Source: Amycolatopsis acididurans (GTDB taxonomy: Bacteria > Actinomycetota > Actinomycetes > Mycobacteriales > Pseudonocardiaceae). Taken from it: a DNA stretch of 64,000 nucleotides. The stretch lies in assembly GCF_012328925.1 (NCBI RefSeq), contig NZ_JAAXLS010000008.1:183602-247601 (forward strand), written 5' to 3'. Of this stretch, positions 18,571 through 27,368 are shown piece after piece; within the stretch, counting starts at the first letter, position 1; each line of letters begins with the position of its first letter. The notes under the pieces are model-generated. The model had not been told where the DNA came from and ran no database searches. It saw nothing but the letters and a program-made list of their open reading frames with translations. The translations under genes were made by a program, and so were the position numbers.

Positions 18571-19862
18571 TGAAGAGCAGGAAGGCCGTGTGGCGAACCG
18601 GAGTGCTCGGCGCCTTCGCGCTGGCCTGCGTCGGTGTCTTCGTCTACATGTTCACCGGCACCGGAGTCCGGCTGCCCTTCACGTCCGCACCCACCTACGC
18701 CGTGTCGTTCGCGACGGACAACGCCGGGAACCTCGTCACCGCCAGCGACGTGCAGATGGCCGGTGTCAGCGTCGGCAAGGTCGGCAAGATCGACAACCGG
18801 GGCACTGGCGGGGCGGTGGTCACGGTGACGCTCGATCCGTCCGCGGCGCCGTTGCACCAGGGCGCGACGGTCCGGGTCGGGCAACGATCCCTCGTCGGCG
18901 AGGGCTACGTGGACGTGGTGGACGGAAACGGTCCGCAGCTGGCGCCCGGAACCACGCTGCCCGCGTCGGCGGTGCGGCCCAGCGTGCAGCTCGACGACGT
19001 GCTGCGCAGCCTGGACCCGAACACGCGCGCGGCACTCACGAGCCTGTCCCGCTCACTCGGCGACGCGACGGCGGGCTCGCAGCAGAACATCTCGCAGTTG
19101 CTCTCCGGGCTGGGGAACCTGGGAAACCAGGGATATACGGCCATCGACGCGGTCGCCGCGCAGTCGCAGGACCTGACCGCGCTGAGCCAGGAGGCGGCCA
19201 CGGTTCTGAACGCGCTGAACAGCAGCGAAGGTCAGCTGGGCCAGCTGGTTCGCGGTGCGCAGCGCATCACGTCGGCGACCAGCGGCCAGGCGGACAGTTT
19301 GCGGGCCACGATGCGTGATCTGCCCGGCGTACTGGGCAGCGCGCAACAAGCCACGCTCAAGTTGCGCGACCTGTCGACGTCGCTGGGACCGGTCGCCGCC
19401 GACCTGAAGGACGCGGCACCCGCGCTCACCTCCGCGTTGAACGAACTGCCGGCCACCACCGCGGATCTGCGCGGCATGATGCCGAGCCTGGACGATGCGC
19501 TCGCACGGACACCGGACACGCTGAGCCGGCTGCCCGCGGTCACGGCCGATGCGCGCGCACTCGTGCCCACGCTGCGCACCACGATGTCCAACCTGAACCC
19601 GATGCTCGGCTACCTCCAGCCATACGGTCAGGATCTCGCGGCGTTCTTCACGAACTTCGGTTCGATCATGAGCTTCACGGACGAGGCCGGCATCGCCTAC
19701 CTCCGGCTCGCACCCGCGATGGGCAACGAGCAGGTGCCCAACGGTGTTCCGGTGCGGTTGCCGACGGTGTTGAGCTGGAAGAACCCGTACCCCGCTCCCG
19801 GCGCGGCCACGAATCCGGGACCGGGCGGCCAGTTCACCCGCATCTACCCCGAGCAGAAGTAG
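18567..19862 (+). CDS. Mce family protein (paralogue of the gene at 2230-3522)
   Basis: This 431-residue sixth and last Mce subunit of this operon starts at GTG 18567 or ATG 18570; the former overlaps the previous stop. An N-terminal helix (about residues 10-28) precedes the MCE domain (VQMAGVSVGKVGKI), the helical region, and the conserved end segments NPMLGYLQPYGQD and SWKNPYPAPG shared with the region A paralogue. With the five preceding mce genes it completes the set of six expected for an Mce hexamer. Confidence 0.92.
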   Translation: MMKSRKAVWRTGVLGAFALACVGVFVYMFTGTGVRLPFTSAPTYAVSFATDNAGNLVTASDVQMAGVSVGKVGKIDNRGTGGAVVTVTLDPSAAPLHQGATVRVGQRSLVGEGYVDVVDGNGPQLAPGTTLPASAVRPSVQLDDVLRSLDPNTRAALTSLSRSLGDATAGSQQNISQLLSGLGNLGNQGYTAIDAVAAQSQDLTALSQEAATVLNALNSSEGQLGQLVRGAQRITSATSGQADSLRATMRDLPGVLGSAQQATLKLRDLSTSLGPVAADLKDAAPALTSALNELPATTADLRGMMPSLDDALARTPDTLSRLPAVTADARALVPTLRTTMSNLNPMLGYLQPYGQDLAAFFTNFGSIMSFTDEAGIAYLRLAPAMGNEQVPNGVPVRLPTVLSWKNPYPAPGAATNPGPGGQFTRIYPEQK

Positions 19863-19866
19863 TCCC

Positions 19867-20097
19867 GTGGCAACGGCGGTGAAACTGGTCTACCTGGCCG
19901 GGCTCGCGATCGCGGCGGTGGTGTTCTGGTCGGTGGGCCGCTGGGGCCGGCGGAACGCCGATGACCTGGTACCCGCCGCGCGTTCCGCGGCCGCCAGGGA
20001 AAGGAAACTGCGTTCACTGCGGCGGGGGGCGGCGCTCTGTCACGTCCTGGCCGCCGCGTGCGCGGCTCTTGTGGTGGTCTACCTAATGGTCTATTAA
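19867..20097 (+). CDS. Small two-span membrane protein after the mce genes
   Basis: This 76-residue protein starts at GTG 19867, 4 bases after the last mce stop. Two hydrophobic helices (about residues 5-22 and 55-75) flank a short basic cytoplasmic loop (RERKLRSLRRG). Its position is like that of the Mce-associated membrane proteins that follow many actinobacterial mce operons, but it is much shorter and I cannot assign it to that family. It is likely part of the mce transcript. Confidence 0.65.
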   Translation: MATAVKLVYLAGLAIAAVVFWSVGRWGRRNADDLVPAARSAAARERKLRSLRRGAALCHVLAAACAALVVVYLMVY

Positions 20098-20136
20098 TGA
20101 ATTATTTAGTTGTCTCGCAAGTGAGGAGTGCAACTT

Positions 20137-21126
20137 ATGTCAACGGCGACACATCACTCACGCCCGGGTGTGAGTAAGGGGAAGATCATCGCGGCGGTCG
20201 CGACGGTCCTCTTCATCGCGATCATGTTGCTGATCACAGGTCTCAAGGCACATCACGACATACCGCTCGACCGCACCTACGGCACTCCGCCGCCGCCGGA
20301 CCTGCCGTACCCGGTGAACAACAACATCGGCGCCACGATCGTGATGACCGTCATCGGCCTGAGCGGTGTCGCACTCGGCATCATCCAGTGGGTGCGGACG
20401 AAGTCCCCGTTGCCGCTGATGATCGCACTGAGCGGTGCGGTGATCTGCATCCCCGAGGTCTTCTTCGACGTGATGGGCGGCGTCTACTTCCCGTGGAGCG
20501 CGACGGAGCCTCTGGGGCAGGCCTACGCGATCCTGGGACGCGAGATGCCGTGGTGGATCGCGGCCGGATGGTTCGGGTACGGCGCGTTCAACTTCTTCAT
20601 GTTCACCTTGCTCGCCTCGAAACCCTCGACGAAAACGATCTGGCTGATGCTCGGCGGGGCCGCGGTGGGCGACGTCGTGTTCGAGGAGATCCTGCTCAGC
20701 TTCAACGTGTACCACTATTACGGCAACCAACCCCTGGTGATCGTCTCGCAGCTGCCGTGGTGGTGGATCCCGTGCAACTCGATCGGAGTCTTCCTGGCGG
20801 CGGCGCTGGCCTACCGCTTCCAGGATTTCCTACGGGGCTGGCGCTCACTGCTGATGCTGGTCATCACGCCGCTGTCGGTGACGACCGTGTACGGCGCGAT
20901 CGCGTTGCCGTCGTGGATCGCGGTCAACGGCAACTACCCCTGGCTGCCGACGCAGATTCTCGGGCTCGCGACGATCGCACTGGGCATCGTGGTGTTCGCC
21001 CTGATCCTCGAACTGGTGCTCAAGCGCAAGCCCTTCGAGCTCGGCTACACGCCGGCGAAGGACGTGGCGGAGTTCGGTTCGCCGGTGCAGGGCCGGATCG
21101 ACGACCGGGTCAGCGCGGTGCGCTGA
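20137..21126 (+). CDS. Polytopic membrane protein, AveC/spirocyclase-like (tentative)
   Basis: This 329-residue protein starts at ATG 20137 with gaggag about 8 bases upstream; a GTG at 20128 would overlap that RBS. About seven to eight spans run from residue 20 to 300. It contains a YYGNQP motif followed by a PWWW segment, and the protein at 36520-37332 has the equivalent YYGEQP and WW. The shared motif, with spans on both sides, supports a common family that I tentatively equate with AveC-like proteins. It closes the mce operon, just before a strong terminator, so a role linked to the imported compound is plausible. Confidence 0.55.
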   Translation: MSTATHHSRPGVSKGKIIAAVATVLFIAIMLLITGLKAHHDIPLDRTYGTPPPPDLPYPVNNNIGATIVMTVIGLSGVALGIIQWVRTKSPLPLMIALSGAVICIPEVFFDVMGGVYFPWSATEPLGQAYAILGREMPWWIAAGWFGYGAFNFFMFTLLASKPSTKTIWLMLGGAAVGDVVFEEILLSFNVYHYYGNQPLVIVSQLPWWWIPCNSIGVFLAAALAYRFQDFLRGWRSLLMLVITPLSVTTVYGAIALPSWIAVNGNYPWLPTQILGLATIALGIVVFALILELVLKRKPFELGYTPAKDVAEFGSPVQGRIDDRVSAVR

Positions 21127-21140
21127 CTCCCGCCGCATGT

Positions 21141-21205
21141 GGCTCGATGAACGCCTGACACGGTTGTTCCGTTGTCGGCGTTCATCGAGCCATTGTGCTT
21201 TTTCC
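21141..21205 (+). terminator. Strong hairpin terminator of the mce operon
   Basis: A perfect 15-bp inverted repeat (21141-21155 with 21177-21191) encloses a 21-base loop that can itself extend the stem with one bulge. It is followed shortly by a run of five T (21199-21203). It lies 15 bases after the AveC-like gene and ends the long + strand operon. Confidence 0.85.
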
Positions 21206-21217
21206 TGGGGAAATCTG

Positions 21218-21373
21218 GTGTTCGTCGCCTATCTCGCCGCGGTACTGGGCGCGCTCGTGCTGGCCGTGGTGGCACCCGGGCCGTTCGCCGATCTGCTGCG
21301 CACGATCGGCGGCTGGATACTGGGCCTGCTGCGGGAAATGGCGCGGGGCCTGCCGAAGCCCTTCCCGCTGTGA
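21218..21373 (+). CDS. Possible small hydrophobic peptide, 51 residues
   Basis: A GTG at 21218 with gggga about 7 bases upstream would give a 51-residue peptide with one membrane helix (about residues 2-22) and an amphipathic basic end. The frame is open further upstream to ATG 21137, but that part is the terminator hairpin, so a longer protein is unlikely. It lies after the terminator and would need its own promoter. This is a weak candidate. Confidence 0.35.
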   Translation: MFVAYLAAVLGALVLAVVAPGPFADLLRTIGGWILGLLREMARGLPKPFPL

Positions 21374-21381
21374 CCGCACGG

Positions 21382-21807
21382 TTAGCGCCGGAGTCCTTCC
21401 CGGTGTGGCTCCGCGGCGGGGGAGGCCTCGCCGCAGGCCGTGCACCGCGAGAACCCCTCTTCGTGTGCCTCATCGAGCGTCAGGCGCTCGTGGTCGCGTC
21501 CGTCGAGCAACGCGCAGCCCTCGCGGTGATAACGCATCCGGCCGGGAATCACGTACACAACCGCGTCCTCGACCGGCTCGGAGGGCGCTTCCGCGACGTC
21601 GTCCTCTTCGGGCGCCGCGGGTTCGGCTTCCTGGGTTTCACGCCGGAAGTTCCCGCGTGCGCGAAGATCGCGCCACAGGGGCCTGCCGAGGACGGCGAGG
21701 CAGAGCACGCACACGGCCACCGCGGTGTAGGCGAGCACGATCAGTTTGGTGAGCAGCGCGGCGGCCGTGAGCCCGCACGCCGCGAGAATCAGCAGGAATA
21801 CCACCAT
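21382..21807 (-). CDS. Membrane protein with C-terminal Ada-like Cys/His domain
   Basis: This 141-residue protein has two N-terminal hydrophobic helices (about residues 2-22 and 24-42), an acidic proline-rich linker, and a C-terminal segment with the pattern Y-H-x4-C ... C-x2-C. The last part is the pattern of the short zinc-binding Ada-type/metal-binding domain found at the ends of nucleases and membrane proteins. aggagg precedes ATG 21807. The N-terminal half resembles the 82-residue protein at 6895-7143, which lacks the Cys/His domain. It follows the SurA-like gene on the same strand, in the same order as in region A. Confidence 0.7.
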   Translation of the reverse strand: MVVFLLILAACGLTAAALLTKLIVLAYTAVAVCVLCLAVLGRPLWRDLRARGNFRRETQEAEPAAPEEDDVAEAPSEPVEDAVVYVIPGRMRYHREGCALLDGRDHERLTLDEAHEEGFSRCTACGEASPAAEPHREGLRR

Positions 21808-21828
21808 GATCTCGTCCTCCTGTCTTGC

Positions 21829-22929
21829 TCAGCTGCCCATGGGCTGCTGAGGTGGCGAGTCCGGGTCGGCGGGCAGGTAGGGCGACGCGTAGCGCACCTG
21901 CGCGTCCTTGATCTTCCCGCCGAGCCAGTCCCGCCAGATCGCCATCTTCGCGTCGTTGTCGAGCTGTGCCTTGATCGCGTCCTTGAGCTGGTCGAACGAC
22001 AGCGGCACGGCCGCCTGGATCCTGGTGACCTGCCCGACGTTCCAGCCGCTCTTCGTCTGCACCGGCCCGAACACCGCACCGTTCTGCGCGCCGAAGGCCG
22101 CCGAGGCGTAGCCGGGATCGAGGTCGGTCGCGGCTACCAGGCCCAGCTCGCCGCCCTTGTCCTTGGTCTGTCCGTCCAAAGAGTACTGCTTGGCCAGCGC
22201 CCCGAAATCGGTGCCGGAGCTCGCCTGCTGGGCGATCTGGGTCGCCTGGTCCTGCGAGGTCACCACGATGTTGCGGATATCGCGCTGTTCGGGCGAGACC
22301 ATCTGTGCCTTGTGGTCGTTGTAGTAGGCCTGGGCGGCCGCGTCGTCGGCCTGCTTCGCGGGCGCGGTCACGCGTGCGAAGAGCTGAGCATTGCGCAGCT
22401 GCCGTTTGATCTCGTCGAGAACATCCTGTTCGGACACTCCTTTGTCGCCGAGGGTCTTGAGGAACGCGTTGCGATCGCCGTTGTAGTTGTCGTGGATGAC
22501 CGTCGCCAGCTGGTCGCTCGCCGTCTTGTCGGCCACGACGACGCCCTCGGCCTGCGCGGCGTCGTCGAGGATCGTGCTGACGGCCACGGCCTTCGCGGTG
22601 TCGCGGGTGAACTTGTCGAGCTGGTCCGGCGCCGTCGGCGGCTGGATCCCGTACAGTGCCTTGAGCACATCGGTGCGCCGCTGCATGTCCTGCACGGTCA
22701 CGATCCGGTCGCCGATCGCGAAGGCCGCGCCCTCCGGAAGCCGGTTCAGCTGGTCGACGACGATCTGCGCGATGGCCGCACCCGCCACCACCAGCGCGCA
22801 GAGCGCGGCGACCAGGCGGGCCCGGAAGGTGCCGGGCATCAGCCTTGTCGGCCACCGCTTGCGAGGCGGCCCGGCGGCGGCCGCGTCTTCGGTGTCTTCG
22901 GCCGGTCGTGTGCGTGTCAATACCTTCAC
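21829..22929 (-). CDS. SurA-like parvulin peptidyl-prolyl isomerase (second copy)
   Basis: This 366-residue predicted membrane-anchored foldase starts at GTG 22929, with aaggag upstream, and overlaps the stop of the MMPL gene. A basic cytoplasmic stretch is followed by one membrane span (about residues 35-58) and a SurA-N-like helical region. The PpiC domain (about 205-315) has GTDFGALAKQYS and KGGELG, closing with FGPVQTKSGWNVGQV. Residues are shared along the whole length with the protein at 5851-6879, including the IGDRIVTVQDMQ/YGGTTISQDQF region. It probably assists folding of the neighbouring transport components on the outer face of the membrane. Confidence 0.86.
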   Translation of the reverse strand: MKVLTRTRPAEDTEDAAAAGPPRKRWPTRLMPGTFRARLVAALCALVVAGAAIAQIVVDQLNRLPEGAAFAIGDRIVTVQDMQRRTDVLKALYGIQPPTAPDQLDKFTRDTAKAVAVSTILDDAAQAEGVVVADKTASDQLATVIHDNYNGDRNAFLKTLGDKGVSEQDVLDEIKRQLRNAQLFARVTAPAKQADDAAAQAYYNDHKAQMVSPEQRDIRNIVVTSQDQATQIAQQASSGTDFGALAKQYSLDGQTKDKGGELGLVAATDLDPGYASAAFGAQNGAVFGPVQTKSGWNVGQVTRIQAAVPLSFDQLKDAIKAQLDNDAKMAIWRDWLGGKIKDAQVRYASPYLPADPDSPPQQPMGS

Positions 22930-25217
22930 GAGTAGATCTCCTTCCGCACCGTTGCGGCGGTCATGAGGGGTTCCGCCGCCGGCCGCCGGGCCGGCAGCAG
23001 GATGAGCACGGCCTTCGCGGCGAGGTAGGACGCCGCGACGCCGATCGCCAGCACCAGCCCGAAATCGCGCAACAGAGCCAGCGAGGACGGCAGCAGGGCC
23101 AGGTAGCCGATCGCCGACGTGACGCAGGCCCACGCGATCACCCGCCGGCCGGGCCGCCCGTGAGCGTTGGCGAGCAGCACCGTGAACTCGCATGCCGTCA
23201 CCGTGATGAGCGAGCCCAGTGCCAGGGTCAGGGGCGTGAGCGAGAGCCCGGCGACGGTGATACCCGCCAGCGTCCAGCCGGTCGCCAGTACCGCGGCGAG
23301 CGACCCGCGGGCGGCGTCGCCCCGGCGTCGCAACCCGGCGAACAGCACCACTGCCGCCGCGCCGATCCCGGCCAGGTTCGCCAGGTAGCGATCGTCGGAG
23401 AGCAACGTGTAAGCGCGGTTCGCCGCTACGGGAAGCCCCGCCACGTCGGTGCGCAGTCCGGGTGGTGGCGGGGGCAGCGCCGCGCGCAGGTCGGACAGCA
23501 GCCGGGCCTGCTGCCCGACGTCACCGATCTTGACCCCGAAGGTCATCAGGGACTCCTGCCCGTCGGGTCGTATCACGGCGCTTGTGATGTAGGTGGGCAG
23601 GACCCGGAGCCCCGCGCTGATCTCGTCGGTCGTGGGTGCGGCGCCCAGGAAGCTGAGCAGCCGTGCGGGCGTCAGGACAGGCCGGACGTCAGCACCGAAC
23701 TTCGCCGTGACGGCGTTCTCCGCCTCGCGGGACCATGCCAGTGCCTGGGGGCTGAGCACGTCGGCACCCTGGAGCACGACGTTGACCTCGCCTGAGGAAC
23801 CGAGCACCGCTTCGGCGTGCTGCGCGTCCTCAAGGGAGGGCAGGCCCTGCGCCAAGTCCCTCGGGTCGGCCTGGATCGACGCACCCGCGAGGCCGATCCA
23901 GCCCGCCGCGGCCACGGCCGCGGCCAGGACCAGCAGCGGCCAGCGGACGCGCGGCCGGAGCGCGACCTGATCAAGTGGTGCGTTTTCGGGCGGCTCGTGG
24001 GACCGTGACCGGTGCAGTGCCAGCGCCACCAGGACCGTCATCACGACGCCCACCGCGAGCGCGAGCCCGAGTTCCCGCACGAACGGCAGCGGTGAGACGG
24101 CGAGTGAGCCGAAAGCCACCGCGCTGGCCAGCGCGGTCACGAGCACTCGCCGCCGCCCGGCGAGTGACTGCAGGTAGATGGGAAACGAGCTGCCGATACC
24201 GAGCAGGAGCGGCAGCAGCGCCACCGCGCCGAACGACATCGACACACCCAGCCAGCCGAAGAGCGCCAAGGTGAGTGCCGAGCCGGCGAGGCTCGCGGCG
24301 AGGGGGATCAGCCTGCGCGGCCTGCTCACTCTGGCCGGCACCAGCACCAGCCGCAGAATCATCGCGAGTGCGGTGAGGCCGGCGAGCAGGGGGGCCTCCT
24401 TGGCGACCTGGTCCGCGACGCCCGCGGTGATGGCCGGAATCCCGGTGATCGTCGTGCGATCGGCGGTCAGCTTCGCGTCGGCCACGGTGGACCGGACGGC
24501 CGAAACCAGGTGGCTTGTGTGCTCCTGATCGAGGTTTTCCCGTGGCCGGACCAGTACCGCGATGCTGTTCTGGCTCGGTACGACGAAATGCCATTCCGGC
24601 CGCGGCGCCCCGGTGGAGTCATAGATGACGTTCTCGACGAACCTCGGGTTGTGCAGCGTCGGCAGACCGGTGGGCAGGCCCTGCACGAGCAACGAGCCGT
24701 AACGCAGGTCGAAGGCGGCGACGGCCTGATCGCCGCGGGCGGTCACGGTCGTCGCGGGCAGCCCGGCGGCGCGGGCGGCCTGCTCGGCCTGTGCGCGCAC
24801 GGCGTCACGCCGGCCCGCGATCTGTGCGATGAGATCCTGTGCGGAGATCGCGATCTGGTTCAGCACGGTCGCCGGGCCGTACACCGCCGCGACGTCCGGC
24901 AACCGTGAGAGTTTTCCCTCGACAGCGAGCAGCCGGCCCAGCTGATCCTGGTCGAGCAGGGTCTGGCGCGGCTGTGGCGTCTCCAGCAGGACGACGATCG
25001 GATCGCCGCCGAAGGAGCGGGCCTTGTCCTCGACCGCGGTCAGGGACGGATCGTTCGCGGGCAGGAACGATTCGATCTTCGTGTTGACCTGGAACCGCAG
25101 CAAGCCGCCGACGGTGGCGCCCGCTACGGCCAGCAGCAGGATCGTGGCCAGCACCCGGCGGGGCCGTAGCCGGCGCCGCCGGTCCGGTCCCGCCCGGGAA
25201 GCCGCTCTGCTCCACAT
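22926..25217 (-). CDS. MMPL/RND-family membrane transporter (second copy)
   Basis: This 763-residue RND-type exporter is paralogous to 3527-5854: the same duplicated layout of one span, a large loop and a span bundle, twice over, with the shared KARSFGGDPIVVLLE and LPTLHNPRFVENV segments. I chose ATG 25217 (aaggcgg RBS). An upstream TTG at 25256 would place the start inside the promoter element TAGTCTA (25257-25263). The gene leads a three-gene minus-strand operon (exporter, foldase, small Cys/His protein) that converges on the mce operon. It probably exports or flips a hydrophobic molecule; the direction cannot be read from sequence. Confidence 0.88.
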   Translation of the reverse strand: MWSRAASRAGPDRRRRLRPRRVLATILLLAVAGATVGGLLRFQVNTKIESFLPANDPSLTAVEDKARSFGGDPIVVLLETPQPRQTLLDQDQLGRLLAVEGKLSRLPDVAAVYGPATVLNQIAISAQDLIAQIAGRRDAVRAQAEQAARAAGLPATTVTARGDQAVAAFDLRYGSLLVQGLPTGLPTLHNPRFVENVIYDSTGAPRPEWHFVVPSQNSIAVLVRPRENLDQEHTSHLVSAVRSTVADAKLTADRTTITGIPAITAGVADQVAKEAPLLAGLTALAMILRLVLVPARVSRPRRLIPLAASLAGSALTLALFGWLGVSMSFGAVALLPLLLGIGSSFPIYLQSLAGRRRVLVTALASAVAFGSLAVSPLPFVRELGLALAVGVVMTVLVALALHRSRSHEPPENAPLDQVALRPRVRWPLLVLAAAVAAAGWIGLAGASIQADPRDLAQGLPSLEDAQHAEAVLGSSGEVNVVLQGADVLSPQALAWSREAENAVTAKFGADVRPVLTPARLLSFLGAAPTTDEISAGLRVLPTYITSAVIRPDGQESLMTFGVKIGDVGQQARLLSDLRAALPPPPPGLRTDVAGLPVAANRAYTLLSDDRYLANLAGIGAAAVVLFAGLRRRGDAARGSLAAVLATGWTLAGITVAGLSLTPLTLALGSLITVTACEFTVLLANAHGRPGRRVIAWACVTSAIGYLALLPSSLALLRDFGLVLAIGVAASYLAAKAVLILLPARRPAAEPLMTAATVRKEIYS

Positions 25218-25387
25218 GCGATCCGCCTTGTCTCTCGATTGTAGTCGAGGCCACAATAGTCTATAGGTCGAGTATCTGTGGAGGCTAGGCGAAAATTTAA
25301 TCGGACTGCCAATAGTTGACCACTAGTGTTTCTGCCGTCTATGGTCTCCGTGTTCACAACGTGGCTGCGAGTGTGGAGGTCGGTTCA
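25218..25387. promoter_or_regulatory. Divergent promoter gap with TAGTCTA element
   Basis: This A+T-rich gap between the MMPL operon (-) and the FAD oxidoreductase (+) holds TAGTCTA at 25257-25263. Around 25311-25327 it also has AATAGTTGACCACTAGTG, a related but degenerate arrangement. Both operons could be controlled from here. Confidence 0.55.
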
Positions 25388-26758
25388 GTGAGCTTTGGCC
25401 GAGCGGTGGTCATTGGTGGCAGCATCTCCGGTCTGCTGAGCGCGGCCGCGTTGAGCGAAACGTTCGACGCCGTCACGATCGTCGAACGTGACGAACTGCC
25501 GCACGGCCCCGAGCATCGCCGCGGGGTCCCCCAGGGGTTGCAGGTGCACGCGCTGCTCGCGGTGGGGCAGGAGGCGATGGAAGATCTTCTTCGCGGCCTG
25601 GGTGAGGATTTCCAGGCCGCGGGCGGGGTGGTCGTCGATTCGCCCGCCGACCTCGCGGTCTACACGGCTCAGGGCTGGAGTGGCCGGGTCGAAAGCGAAG
25701 CGCGTGTGGTCTGCATGCGGCGGCCGGCCCTGGAGTGGGTGATCCGCCGCCGGGTCGCGGAACTTCCGAACGTGGAGATCGTGAAGGCGACCGCGGCCGG
25801 ACTGATCGGCACGGACGACGCGGGCAGGGTAACCGGAGTGACCCTGCGCGGGAGCGCCGCAGCCTCGATCAGCGCCGATCTGGTCGTCGACGCCAGCGGT
25901 CGCTCGTCGCGGGCCGGTGCGTGGCTGGAGAACCTCGGCTACGACAAGCCGAGGGAGGTGGAGCTGCGCTCGTTCATCGGTTACGCCACCGTGCCCGTGC
26001 GGCTGCCGGAGGATGCACTCCCGGAGGGCGTCAAGGGTGTGCTGGCGCATCCCCACCCGGGTAATCCGCAGGGGGCCGCGGTCGTGCCGTGCGACAACGG
26101 CTTGTACCTCGTCGCCGGGCTGGGCATGGTGCACGCGGACCCGCCGTCGGACCGGGAGGAGTTTCTCGCGCATCTGGACAAGGCCCCGAGTCCGCTGGTG
26201 GGCGAGATCGCACGGAAAGCCGAGTTCCTCGCCCCGGTCGAGACCTACCGGATGCCGGGTAGCCGCCGTCGGTTGTGGGAAGAACTCGAACGTATGCCGG
26301 AGGGCTTCGTCCTCGTCGGCGACGCTGTGATGTCGTTCAACCCGCTTTACGGCCAGGGCATGTCGGTGGCGGCCGTCGAGGCAAGGCTCATGCGCGACGT
26401 CGTCCGCGATTCGGCGGGCGAGCGCACCGGGCTGGCGAGCCGGATCCAGCGCTCCTTCAAGGACACGATCGACACGGTGTTCGGCATGGTGGTCAACATC
26501 GACGGGCTCTACGACGATGCGGAGCTTCTCGGGGTCGACCGGCCCTCGGCGGAGGCCGTCACCGCGGGCCGGTACCTGTCCCAGCTCGCGACCGAAGACG
26601 TCGAGACCTGCCTGGCGCAGAAGTACGCGGCGCACTACTTCTCGGCGGACAAGGTGCGTTCACAGTCCATCCAGGACAAGTTGCGTGAGTGGATCGCCTC
26701 CGGCCGCGAGGTCACGCACACCGACCCCCGGTGCATCCCCGAGATCATGCGACGCTGA
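25388..26758 (+). CDS. FAD-dependent monooxygenase-like protein
   Basis: This 456-residue flavoprotein starts at GTG 25388, with ggagg 8 bases upstream; the open frame extends to 25316 but has no RBS. An N-terminal dinucleotide-binding motif GGSISGL (about residues 10-16) is followed by ERDELPHGPEHR, and a second FAD motif, LVGDAVMSFNPLYGQGM, lies around residue 312. That architecture fits the p-hydroxybenzoate-hydroxylase-like FAD monooxygenases and related geranylgeranyl-reductase-like proteins. Hydroxylation of an aromatic or isoprenoid intermediate is plausible but not shown. Its 3' end overlaps the convergent sigma-factor gene by 14 bases. Confidence 0.8.
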   Translation: MSFGRAVVIGGSISGLLSAAALSETFDAVTIVERDELPHGPEHRRGVPQGLQVHALLAVGQEAMEDLLRGLGEDFQAAGGVVVDSPADLAVYTAQGWSGRVESEARVVCMRRPALEWVIRRRVAELPNVEIVKATAAGLIGTDDAGRVTGVTLRGSAAASISADLVVDASGRSSRAGAWLENLGYDKPREVELRSFIGYATVPVRLPEDALPEGVKGVLAHPHPGNPQGAAVVPCDNGLYLVAGLGMVHADPPSDREEFLAHLDKAPSPLVGEIARKAEFLAPVETYRMPGSRRRLWEELERMPEGFVLVGDAVMSFNPLYGQGMSVAAVEARLMRDVVRDSAGERTGLASRIQRSFKDTIDTVFGMVVNIDGLYDDAELLGVDRPSAEAVTAGRYLSQLATEDVETCLAQKYAAHYFSADKVRSQSIQDKLREWIASGREVTHTDPRCIPEIMRR

Positions 26759-27350
26759 AAGTCCGTTCCGCGGTGAGCAGCAGGGCGAGCTTTTTCGTGG
26801 CTCGCACCTGCAATGCTCGCACCGATCCGGCGTTGCGGTTCATGGCCTTCGCGACCTGTGCGACCGGATAACCGAGGAAGAAACGCAGCACGATGCATTC
26901 GCGCTGGTCCCGCGTCAGTCCGGTCAGGCATCGCCGGACGAGTTCGATGTTCTGGGCGCGTTCGAAACCGACGGCGGGATCGTCGGAGCAGTCGGTGAAG
27001 TCCCAGCCCTCCGGCATGGTGACCTCATAGCGGGTCCGTGCGGCCTTGGCATTGTCCAGCAGCAGGTTTCGGGCGATCGTGATCAACCATGCGCCGAAGG
27101 TGGACTGGTGATGGGTCAGCCGGTCGAGGCGCGCCAGTGCCCGTGCGAAGGTCTCGCTCGTCAGGTCCTCGGCGAGCGAGAAGTCCGCCCGCGAGTGCAG
27201 GTACCCGTGCACGAGGTCGAAATGGTGACGATACAGAAGCGAGAACGCTTCCGAATCACCGGAACGTGCTTTCTCGACGAGTGCCCAGGTGTCCTCCGGG
27301 CTTACTCCACCGTGAGAGAAACGTGGCTTCGTTGCCGTCGTCGCGCTCAT
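26745..27350 (-). CDS. ECF-type RNA polymerase sigma factor (orphan)
   Basis: This 201-residue sigma-70 family protein has only regions 2 and 4. Region 2 lies about residues 20-90 (AFSLLYRHHFDLVHGYL, then AEDLTSETFARAL). Region 4 lies about 135-190 (LTRDQRECIVLRFFLGYP, then a helix-turn-helix with AVAQVAKAM-like spacing). I chose ATG 27350 because ggaggg lies 8 bases before it; ATG 27368 sits against the operator and has no RBS. No anti-sigma gene is adjacent, so it is an orphan. Its promoter contains TAGTCTA (27369-27375), suggesting that it belongs to the shared regulon or feeds into it. Confidence 0.88.
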   Translation of the reverse strand: MSATTATKPRFSHGGVSPEDTWALVEKARSGDSEAFSLLYRHHFDLVHGYLHSRADFSLAEDLTSETFARALARLDRLTHHQSTFGAWLITIARNLLLDNAKAARTRYEVTMPEGWDFTDCSDDPAVGFERAQNIELVRRCLTGLTRDQRECIVLRFFLGYPVAQVAKAMNRNAGSVRALQVRATKKLALLLTAERTFSVA

Positions 27351-27368
27351 CGCCGGTCCCTCCGTCAT

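Noticed and set aside
21137..21217. N-terminal extension of the small peptide from ATG 21137
   Set aside because: This part is the 15-bp terminator hairpin, so coding there is a coincidence.
25218..25256. TTG 25256 as start of the MMPL transporter
   Set aside because: It abuts the TAGTCTA operator; ATG 25217 has a proper RBS.
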